This document shows, one piece after another, positions 1 through 5,128 of a stretch of 8,385 bases of DNA. Source of the DNA: Verrucomicrobiota bacterium (lineage in GTDB: Bacteria > Verrucomicrobiota > Verrucomicrobiia > Chthoniobacterales > UBA10450); assembly GCA_003219395.1 (NCBI GenBank), contig QHOR01000315.1, positions 1-8,385 of the forward strand, read 5' to 3'. A program made the position numbers and the translations under genes. Within the stretch, counting starts at the first letter, position 1. Each line of letters opens with the position of its first letter. The notes below the pieces were generated by a model that saw only the letters and a list, made by a program, of their open reading frames with translations, was not told the origin of the DNA and searched no databases.

Positions 1-127
1 ATATTAGGATTGATCTGTTTTTTCATAGAAGAGCATCTGAGGTTTTGGTATGGAGCGCCGTTTGTATGAAAACGCGAGCCTGAGTGTCAAGATATTTTTC
101 TTAACAATTTTTAAAATTTTAACTGTG

Positions 128-178
128 GATGACGCGAATGAGAAAAATGCCAGCAGCTAAGGCAGAGCGTAAACAGAC
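128..178. repeat. Dispersed repeat, copy A
   Basis: The block GATGACGCGAATGAGAAAA followed by ATGC (128-150), with AGCGTAAAC 18 bases further on (167-175), recurs at 987-1040 with the same order and similar spacing. The identity is strongest in the first 23 bases. This looks like a non-coding dispersed repeat that seeds intergenic DNA; no function can be read from it. Confidence 0.55.
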
Positions 179-180
179 CA

Positions 181-254
181 CCCAGCCTTTGTTTTTCTGT
201 TAGGTTCTTTAAAGCTCCCCAGCCTTTGTTTTTCTGTTAGGTTCTTTAAAGCTC
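181..254. repeat. Perfect 37-bp tandem duplication
   Basis: Two identical 37-base units sit head to tail, 181-217 and 218-254. Each begins CCCAGCCTTTG and ends TTTAAAGCTC. The lack of any mismatch suggests a recent slippage or duplication event. The core CTTTGTTTTTCTGTTAGG closely resembles a motif read on the minus strand in the leader of the helicase gene (about 8137-8156), so the unit probably belongs to a family of dispersed intergenic motifs. No open reading frame uses it. Confidence 0.9.
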
Positions 255-289
255 CGTAATGGCGAATTGTACAGTAGAATGTGCCGAGC

Positions 290-668
290 TTAGTTTCTCA
301 CTTCGAGCGCGTACTCCTTGAATCACTCGTCCTCGGTCACGACTGGCAGATCATTCAACGTGACAGCTGCAATCATAAACCGGTCGCATGGATCGTCATG
401 AATGCGCGGCAACTCCCCAGCCGCAATGCAGACATCCAGTTCCGTCGGCAGGACCGTCAAGCCATGATGTTCCACGATCTTCGCCAGCCAATCTTTGGCC
501 GGAGCCGGAAGTTGTAATTTTCCTTTCGCCACTTTGAGACTGATCTCGAAGCCGCTGATTGCCGAGCGATCGATTGCCGGCTCTTCGTTGATTTGCTTGC
601 AGACCCGTCTGCGCAGCTCCTTCCTCCGCGCCGCGAGGTCAAAACAACGCAGACGTATCAAGAATCAT
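290..668 (-). pseudogene. VapC-family PIN-domain toxin relic (frameshift plus nonsense codon)
   Basis: VapC toxins are PIN-domain ribonucleases that cut tRNA or rRNA with a metal held by four acidic residues. Here the ATG at 668 starts MILDTSALF, the classic VapC N-terminus. A TGA follows at 641-639, and the rest of the protein continues in the +1 frame (skip T641). The body carries SAISGFEISLKVAKGKL, DDPCDRFMIAAV and TEDE. A second TGA at 325-323 replaces what is usually Arg (CGA to TGA). Reading through it gives FKEYALEVRN and a TAA at 290. The repaired protein would be 125 residues, a normal VapC length, with D4, E41, D95 and D113 all kept. I find no partner antitoxin upstream (669-1000). 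The two lesions suggest a dead gene, although the first sits in a T4 run and could be an assembly error. Family assignment is firm; the state of the gene is inference. Confidence 0.75.
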
Positions 669-986
669 CGGCCCTACCGGGCATTCCCCGGATGAAAGCG
701 GTTCCACGGGTCGCACTTGATGTTTATGTTGCCCAGAGCAGGATGGGGCCGAGTCCGAGACTTGTGTTGATGAGAAACGAGAATGCTATGAGCTCTGCAT
801 TTCGGCAATAACTACGGTTTGATTGCTCTTTTTCACTCGGGGGAGCAAGTTTTTCCGCGTGAGGTTCTTCCACTTAGTCCACACGTCAAATCGCCTGGGA
901 ATGACCGACGAGAAATTACACGAAAACGAGACTGGCCAGATGGTCAGTAGTACCTGGTCTGCCTCCTGCTCCATTCTTTCACCACG

Positions 987-1040
987 AATGACGCGAATGA
1001 GAAAATGCAAAGAACCAGGCGCGAACGATAAAGCGTAAAC
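987..1040. repeat. Dispersed repeat, copy B
   Basis: This segment repeats the block seen at 128-178: GATGACGCGAATGAGAAAA-like sequence preceded by ACCACGA, then AGCGTAAAC at the far end (1032-1040). It is slightly longer in the middle than copy A. A related CACGAATAGTCACAAATC stretch occurs at 1424-1441. Together they suggest a family built around CACGAATgaCGCGAATG. Confidence 0.55.
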
Positions 1041-1058
1041 GCGTATTGTTGTTCGCGC
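1019..1058. repeat. Perfect 8-bp inverted repeat (stem-loop candidate)
   Basis: GCGCGAAC at 1019-1026 is the exact reverse complement of GTTCGCGC at 1051-1058. A second, imperfect pairing competes with it: AAGCGTAAACGCG (1031-1043) against CGCGCTTACCGCTT (1054-1067). No T-run follows in either direction, so it does not look like a simple intrinsic terminator. Confidence 0.45.
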
Positions 1059-1233
1059 TTACCGCTTAGCTACGCGTGATCAGTGGTCTTCAACATCGGC
1101 CGTTGGACTTTTATTGCCGCGTGAATCCGGGGACTTTGGGCATCGCTTCGCAATCTCGGTTGAGCGTCGATTTTGTAGTGAACTCGGCGCTTCTTATTAA
1201 AACGCTGCAGGTACAACAACAAGGAAGGCCGCG

Positions 1234-1347
1234 AGAGTTGCATCGGTTTTGGTGCTGGCCCCAGCGTTCCTCCCATGGCCAAGATCAACTTGGATATCGG
1301 CCATGCACTCTCACGCGAGGACCAGCACCAAAATCGACGACAACTCT
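1234..1347. repeat. 114-bp imperfect palindrome with nested inverted repeat
   Basis: The left arm 1234-1261 and the right arm 1319-1347 are reverse complements over about 28 bases, with two substitutions and two one-base gaps. The longest exact block is TTTTGGTGCTGG. Between them a second inverted repeat, CATGGCC (1274-1280) against GGCCATG (1299-1305), surrounds CCAAG...CTTGG. The whole could fold into one long hairpin as RNA or as cruciform DNA. No protein frame explains it. It could be a small non-autonomous palindromic element or a structured transcript. I saw no target-site duplication at its ends. Confidence 0.6.
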
Positions 1348-1382
1348 TGTTCTCTATCGCGCAGTCTTCTTCCTCTTATTCT

Positions 1383-1445
1383 TTCTCCGGAAATGGCGCG
1401 CCGAAGTTCTCAAAAATTTTTAATCACGAATAGTCACAAATCGGA
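1383..1445 (-). repeat. Dispersed repeat, copy C
   Basis: Read on the minus strand, 1416-1383 runs TTTTTGAGAACTTC, six variable bases, CC, one variable base, then TTTCCGGAGAA. The same arrangement is found at 4908-4875, with 27 of 34 bases equal. Both copies are preceded (minus strand) by a CACGAAT or CACGGATT-like block, at 1424-1441 here. The pairing of the two blocks in both places argues for one composite repeat unit. Confidence 0.55.
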
Positions 1446-1521
1446 AAAGAGGTGGACGCTCGCAGGTAGAACGTATTGACGCAATGACTGCAGCTTGCCT
1501 CTGAAATACAGTTTGCACCCT

Positions 1522-1926
1522 TCATTGGTCCTTTTGCCATCGGTCCAAACCGGCGAGGCATCCGCTGATCACACAATCGTTCACCATTAGGGGTATTTTC
1601 CGCTTGCTATCATCTCTGTAGTCACTCACGAAAATCACGGCGGTTGTCCCCATACCGATGTGGAGCACACGGCTCGTTGCGTTGCAATCCAAGCCACGCT
1701 GTCACCGTCCGGACCTGAGATGGCTACATCCTTATCACGAGCAGTTCACCCTCATCCCCCGATCGTGCCAGTTACCGCAAGCTAATCGTGTCGCCGTCAT
1801 TGGCTTCAAAAAACGTCTGGCGCAATGAACGGGGGCCACTGTCGTGGGTGTTAGTAACCGGAATGTTGCCAGTGTAAGCGGAGATCGCCGTGGCATAACC
1901 AGCAGAGCAGCGACCGCGCTCAAAGA
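1522..1926 (-). pseudogene. Decayed secreted beta-helix protein gene
   Basis: No long frame spans this region, but translating the minus strand in all three frames gives ordered pieces of a family of secreted right-handed beta-helix proteins. The pieces are: a hydrophobic stretch SAVAALLV (from about 1922); VTNTHDSGPRSLRQ at 1858-1817, running on as TFFEANDGDTIS; VTGTI at 1775-1761; DVAISGPDGDSVA at 1730-1692; DCNATSRVLHIGMGTT from 1689; and DCVISGC near 1578-1558. The known family pattern is VTNTNDSGPGSLRQAI.ANDGDTI, then VTGTI, ISGP, SRVFHI and a first beta-helix rung, so order and spacing fit well. At least two frame changes and several stops (for example TAA 1774-1772) make it non-functional. 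It ends before most of the helix, so it is both truncated and shifted. It lies just downstream of the large beta-helix gene, as if an older neighbour or paralogue. Confidence 0.7.
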
Positions 1927-1941
1927 CGAGAACTGACGGAT

Positions 1942-1955
1942 CTACGTTCTCGTAG
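1942..1955 (-). terminator. Small hairpin after the beta-helix gene
   Basis: Twelve bases past the TAG stop of the beta-helix gene (stop at 1967-1969), CTACG-AGAA-CGTAG forms a perfect five-base-pair stem with a four-base loop on the minus strand. No U-run follows on the minus strand, so this could protect or mark an mRNA end rather than act as a textbook intrinsic terminator. On the plus strand CTTTTC follows the stem, but no plus-strand gene is near. Confidence 0.3.
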
Positions 1956-1966
1956 CTTTTCAGTTG

Positions 1967-3502
1967 CTACCGTCGCCGGGCTCCCGCCGGCGATGCCAGA
2001 GGCTTGGTGAAAAGGCCCGGTGATGGAGTCGACGGCGGCGCTGGTGTCGGGCGTGGCGCTGGTGTCGGACGCGGCCGTGGCGTAGGCGTAGGCCTGGGCG
2101 TCGCTGTTGGCGTACCTGTTGGTGTCGGAGTAGCCGTCGGTGTTGGCGTGGGCGTGGGCGTCTGCGTGGCAGTTGGAGTGGCGGTCGGGGTCTCAGTCGC
2201 TGTGGGTGTAGCGGTTGCTGTCGCAGTTGGTGTTGGCGTCTCCGTCGCAGTAGGCGTGGGCGTACTGGTAGGTGTCGGTGTAGGTGTTTCAGTGGCCGTA
2301 GGCGTGGGCGTAGGTGTTGGCGTCGAAGTAGCCGTTGGTGTCGGTGTTGGTGTCGGAGTAGCGATGCCCGATGGTTGGTCGGCACCGATGGCAGGCGGGG
2401 CAAGACGAGGATCACTGTCGAAATCGTCTGTGATTCCCGCAATGGTCAAGCCAGCACCGACACACGGGCTGGCGATATCGATGTGTAAATTGCCGGCTGT
2501 CGCGTCGCCATTCGGGTCCAGATACTGCGGATCAGTGGATATGCTGTTTGCGTCCTGGCCTGTCGCAGTCTGCCAGTTGGCGAGTGTGGGCTGAACGATC
2601 GAGTTAAAGATTCCGACTACACCACCGTTCCCGGTAGCATAGAGATCGTTGTAATTGCTGGTCAACCCAGGCGGGTTACCTGTGGAGCCGCCGACCTGAA
2701 TGGCGGCGTTGGCAACGTTTCCCGAGGCGTTGCTGCGAGCGTTATAGAAAATATTATCCTGGAAGTTGCGCGTGTTGTTTATTACATCGCTGAAAAAAGC
2801 GTACGTGTTGGAAACTGAAATAACACCGGCGCCACCAATATAAACACTGTTGAAGTAGTAATTCGCTGTAGCACCTGCTGTATCCTGTATGCCAGCAATG
2901 GAGAATCCTGTTGTAATTGAGTTGCCGCTTGCGTCCAGACCGAGTCGCACCATGTTATTTCGGAACGTGGCTGTCCCCTGCCCTTCCATCGTAAGGCCCG
3001 AGACCTTGTACGCAGAGAAGGTTGATGTAACATTGAGCGAGTGGACCAGGTTTTGCTCAATGAGGTTAGGCTGCGACGAAAGCAAGAAGTCCATTCCGCA
3101 GACAGATCCGACGCTACCGGCCGTCACAGTGTTGCTGAGTGAGTGCACGATGTTCTGTGCGAAGGTGGTCGGCTGCGTCGCGAGGGGCGCGTTAACAAGA
3201 ATTCCCGTCATGGTAACGCCAGGGCTGTTGGCATTACCGTTCATGTCACTGACCAGGTTGCCGGCGGCATTCAGCGCGTTCAATGAGCTGTAAATGCCGT
3301 ACATCGCATAGCTACCAACAATGTTATTCGTGATGTTGGCAATTGTGTTATTGTTGATTGTCGCTAGCTGCGACGCAGCTGTAATCGAATAGATCCCGCG
3401 GAAGCCGACAGTCGCGCCCGTGGCTCCCGGATTGATGGTTATATTTCCGATTGCGTTGTTAGAAATGGTGTTCGACTGCGAGCTGAAGTCTAGGATACCA
3501 AG
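1967..3502 (-). CDS. Secreted beta-helix protein, C-terminal part (after -1 frameshift)
   Basis: This is the downstream part (511 codons, TAG stop) of the gene that starts at 4827. It has no start of its own; the first in-frame ATG is at 3304, but coding-quality sequence (LGILDFSSQSNTISNN...) begins at 3502, exactly where the upstream frame stops making sense. It continues Asn/Gly/Thr-rich beta-helix rungs (NTISNNAIGNI, INNNTIANITNN, NFQDNIFYNARSN). It then has a block like the choice-of-anchor Q ending (NLHIDIASPCVGAG, then DDFDSDPRLAPPAIGAD, to about 2366). Next comes a Pro-Thr linker of about 115 residues (about 2365-2010), shifting to Pro-Arg and Pro-Ala, and a short tail ending GARRR. 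The family acts outside the cell as surface or secreted carbohydrate-binding or adhesive proteins; no catalytic residues can be named. The short basic tail is not an anchor domain I know, and the linker may once have led to a further domain. Confidence 0.8.
   Translation of the reverse strand, partial: LGILDFSSQSNTISNNAIGNITINPGATGATVGFRGIYSITAASQLATINNNTIANITNNIVGSYAMYGIYSSLNALNAAGNLVSDMNGNANSPGVTMTGILVNAPLATQPTTFAQNIVHSLSNTVTAGSVGSVCGMDFLLSSQPNLIEQNLVHSLNVTSTFSAYKVSGLTMEGQGTATFRNNMVRLGLDASGNSITTGFSIAGIQDTAGATANYYFNSVYIGGAGVISVSNTYAFFSDVINNTRNFQDNIFYNARSNASGNVANAAIQVGGSTGNPPGLTSNYNDLYATGNGGVVGIFNSIVQPTLANWQTATGQDANSISTDPQYLDPNGDATAGNLHIDIASPCVGAGLTIAGITDDFDSDPRLAPPAIGADQPSGIATPTPTPTPTATSTPTPTPTPTATETPTPTPTSTPTPTATETPTPTATATATPTATETPTATPTATQTPTPTPTPTATPTPTGTPTATPRPTPTPRPRPTPAPRPTPAPPSTPSPGLFTKPLASPAGARRR
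2010..2362 (-). repeat. Pro-Thr low-complexity coding repeat
   Basis: On the minus strand this stretch is built from degenerate six-base units coding Thr-Pro, with Ala, Ser, Glu, Gln or Gly at intervals, then Arg-Pro and Ala-Pro toward the end. It forms a flexible extracellular linker. Codons for the same residue differ between units (synonymous variety), which argues for an old, selected linker rather than a fresh slippage array. Length polymorphism between strains is likely. Plus-strand frames rich in Val-Gly across it are shadows. Confidence 0.85.
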
Positions 3503-4827
3503 GTCGTGCTTGCCGTGGTCGAGGTCGCAGTGATCACGATCGTAGAGGAATCATCGAGGCTGCCAATAGCATTTCCAGTTATGTCGCCAACGTTGAATCG
3601 GCCATCGCTGGTGCCCAGCGCCATGGCGGTAAAGCACGACTCGAAGTGGTTTACTGAATTGCGTGCGGAAGTTTGATTAATACCTGAAATGATGTTCCCC
3701 TGCACACTCGTAGGCGTTGTCGTATCAACATTCGCCAGGTCGAGCCCACGGAATTCGTTCGTTGATCCGTTAATGGTTGTTGTCCCTGTCGCGTTGGCCG
3801 CGCCGAAGCCAATCACATTGCCAGTGACACTGAACGCGCCGGCATCGCCGAACCCCAAGCCGGCGTTTATGGTGATACCCGCGTATCGCAGGGCCGCGGC
3901 CGTGAACGTTCGCGGCGCAGTCTGGAAAATCCGATTATTGGAGATTGTCCAGTTGTCGTTATTGCCTTGGATATCGATGCCCGATACAGACGTTGTGGCG
4001 TTAAAGAAGTCGAAAATGTTGTCGTTATCGATCAGGTTGCCGGTGTTCGGATTACCCGCGGTACCCAGGCTCATTACCGCCTTACTGGGCAGATTAGTAC
4101 CCGCCGGGGCAAGATTACAGAATGAAACGATGTTACCGTTGTTACCAAGGCCGGAGGTAGTGCTGAACAGAATATTTCCGCCAGCCGTTCCTATCGTCGA
4201 GGTGGACGAACCTAGAACCGTGCACCTGGTGACGACGTTATTCTGTGCACCGTTGATAAAGCGAATGGTGCTGGTGCCCGCAGTCGCTGATGCCGTGATG
4301 TTGGAAAGAATCAATGCATTGCCAGCTGTGCCGAGCCCATCAATAGTGACGTTGGTGGCGCCGTTGAGATCGATCAGCGGATTACCAGCTGCGATCGCGC
4401 CGGAAATCGTGCGTGTGGCACCACCTGAAGGCTGGACGGAAATCGAGGTGTAATTGGCAAGGGCACCGCTGGCGTTCAATACCGCCGAAATCGGCTCTGT
4501 CGTATCGCCGACAATCGTGACGGTAATCGCGCCCTGGTGCACCCCGGCGTTGATCGCGGCAAAGGCGAGTTGAAGGGTTAGGTAGCCGGTCGGCGCGGTG
4601 TTGCCACCGGTCGCGGTGACTATCACCGGAACGGATCCATCTGGCTCGCGTGCGTATGCATTAGCGCCTTGCAACACGTATACTGAATCGCTTTGTACCG
4701 GAGCGTTGACGCCTGAGCGCTGCGCGAAACTGGAGCCAATTAAAACTAACGAAACTGATATAAGAGCAAGAGTGAGCGCGATTTGGAGCACCGAGGCGTG
4801 TACAGACTTATCCTGTTTCTTCTTCAT
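3490..4827 (-). CDS. Secreted beta-helix protein, N-terminal part (ends at -1 frameshift)
   Basis: The frame is open from 5043, but I choose the ATG at 4827. It opens a clean signal peptide: MKKKQDK, then a hydrophobic core (about residues 11-32) and a likely cut after SSFA. The 72 residues before it look like spacer DNA. No Shine-Dalgarno is seen; an A-rich AAAAAACGAC precedes the ATG. The mature part (from about residue 36) is Asn/Gly/Thr-rich with repeated beta-helix rungs such as NVTIDGL, NNVVTRCTV, GNLIDNDNIFDFFN and NWTISNNRIF. Meaningful sequence runs to Thr442 (codon 3504-3502), then only Leu-Val-Ser and a TAG at 3490. Shifting back one base restores STTASTTLGILDFSS, so the intact protein would be about 953 residues. 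One missing C in an ACC-CTT context would explain it. Role: exported surface or extracellular protein; ligand unknown. Confidence 0.82.
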   Translation of the reverse strand: MKKKQDKSVHASVLQIALTLALISVSLVLIGSSFAQRSGVNAPVQSDSVYVLQGANAYAREPDGSVPVIVTATGGNTAPTGYLTLQLAFAAINAGVHQGAITVTIVGDTTEPISAVLNASGALANYTSISVQPSGGATRTISGAIAAGNPLIDLNGATNVTIDGLGTAGNALILSNITASATAGTSTIRFINGAQNNVVTRCTVLGSSTSTIGTAGGNILFSTTSGLGNNGNIVSFCNLAPAGTNLPSKAVMSLGTAGNPNTGNLIDNDNIFDFFNATTSVSGIDIQGNNDNWTISNNRIFQTAPRTFTAAALRYAGITINAGLGFGDAGAFSVTGNVIGFGAANATGTTTINGSTNEFRGLDLANVDTTTPTSVQGNIISGINQTSARNSVNHFESCFTAMALGTSDGRFNVGDITGNAIGSLDDSSTIVITATSTTASTTLVS

Positions 4828-4874
4828 GTCGTTTTTTAGGGAGGACTTCGGACGTTTAAGGAGAGTTCTCTCTA

Positions 4875-4925
4875 TTCTCCGGAAACGGGAGAGTGAAGTT
4901 CTCAAAAAACGCCAACCACGGATTA
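4875..4925 (-). repeat. Dispersed repeat, copy D, in beta-helix gene leader
   Basis: On the minus strand 4908-4875 reads TTTTTGAGAACTTC, variable six, CC, G, TTTCCGGAGAA, matching copy C (1416-1383) at 27 of 34 bases. AATCCGTGGTTGG just before it matches the CACGAAT half of the repeat. Its inner TCTCC...GGAGA can pair as a short stem. It lies about 50-100 bases before the beta-helix start codon, so it would be transcribed in the leader if the promoter is further up. Confidence 0.5.
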
Positions 4926-5086
4926 CCTGGAGCGGCGCAGCGGAAGTGGAAGTGTGGTCGCTGGTGAAACTCGCTCGGCTCCCACCTCGGTCGGCGCCTT
5001 CCTCCGCGACGTGTCCTGTATCGCTGCTCGCCCGCAGCTCCACCGCGGATTGAACGGGGAGCGCGAGCCAGGAACCGCCGATGGGC

Positions 5087-5116
5087 GTTACAATAACACG
5101 CTTGTAACGTTGTAAC
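5087..5116. promoter_or_regulatory. GTTACAA/TTGTAAC palindrome with extra half-site
   Basis: GTTACAA (5087-5093) and TTGTAAC (5102-5108) are a perfect seven-base inverted repeat with an eight-base spacer. TTGTAAC occurs once more at 5110-5116. Three half-sites in 30 bases look like an operator for a dimeric regulator, upstream of the beta-helix gene and 13 bases past the ligase stop. It could instead be a weak transcript-end hairpin for the ligase, though no U-run follows. Function is inference. Confidence 0.3.
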
Positions 5117-5128
5117 TCTTTAAGCGTT

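Larger units (their letters stand above)
1..289. other. Gene-free stretch at left window edge
   Basis: I see no credible coding sequence here on either strand. The stretch holds an AT-rich run around 95-121, one copy of a dispersed repeat (about 128-178) and a 37-base tandem duplication (181-254). It lies downstream of the PIN-toxin relic that ends at 290. A plus-strand frame opening at 281 is only the antisense shadow of that relic. Confidence 0.5.
669..1521. other. Long gene-free stretch with repeats and palindromes
   Basis: No frame here gives a protein I recognise, and the short frames show no start signal or family motif. Upstream of the PIN relic, where an antitoxin gene would be expected, nothing resembles an AbrB, Phd or RHH antitoxin. 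What the stretch does hold is structural: a dispersed-repeat copy (987-1040), a stem-loop candidate (1019-1058), a 114-base imperfect palindrome (1234-1347) and another dispersed repeat (1383-1445). Confidence 0.5.
4828..5128. other. Spacer between beta-helix gene and ligase gene
   Basis: These 301 bases separate the ligase stop (5129) from the beta-helix start (4827). They hold a dispersed-repeat copy (4875-4925), a GAGAG-TT-CTCTC palindrome (4861-4872) and a TTACAA-type palindrome (5087-5116). The beta-helix frame stays open through 4828-5043, but its residues there are basic and low in family likeness, so I treat it as leader. A promoter for the beta-helix gene should lie here; I cannot pick a convincing one. 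Confidence 0.45.

Noticed and set aside
786..1010. Small minus-strand frame (74 codons) upstream of the VapC relic as an antitoxin
   Set aside because: It begins in dispersed repeat B, ends well over 100 bases before the toxin start, and has no antitoxin motif.
2004..2594. Plus-strand 196-codon frame rich in Val-Gly repeats
   Set aside because: It is the exact antisense of the Pro-Thr linker; its low-complexity Val-Gly run follows from reading the repeat backwards, and it has no start signal or family likeness.
3689..4453. Plus-strand 254-codon frame opposite the beta-helix gene
   Set aside because: The minus strand carries a signal peptide and clear beta-helix rungs here; the plus frame is an antisense shadow without recognisable motifs.
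4828..5043. Longer N-terminus for the beta-helix protein (start at 5043)
   Set aside because: The signal peptide begins at Met 73 of that frame (4827); a 72-residue extension before it would block export and contains dispersed-repeat sequence.
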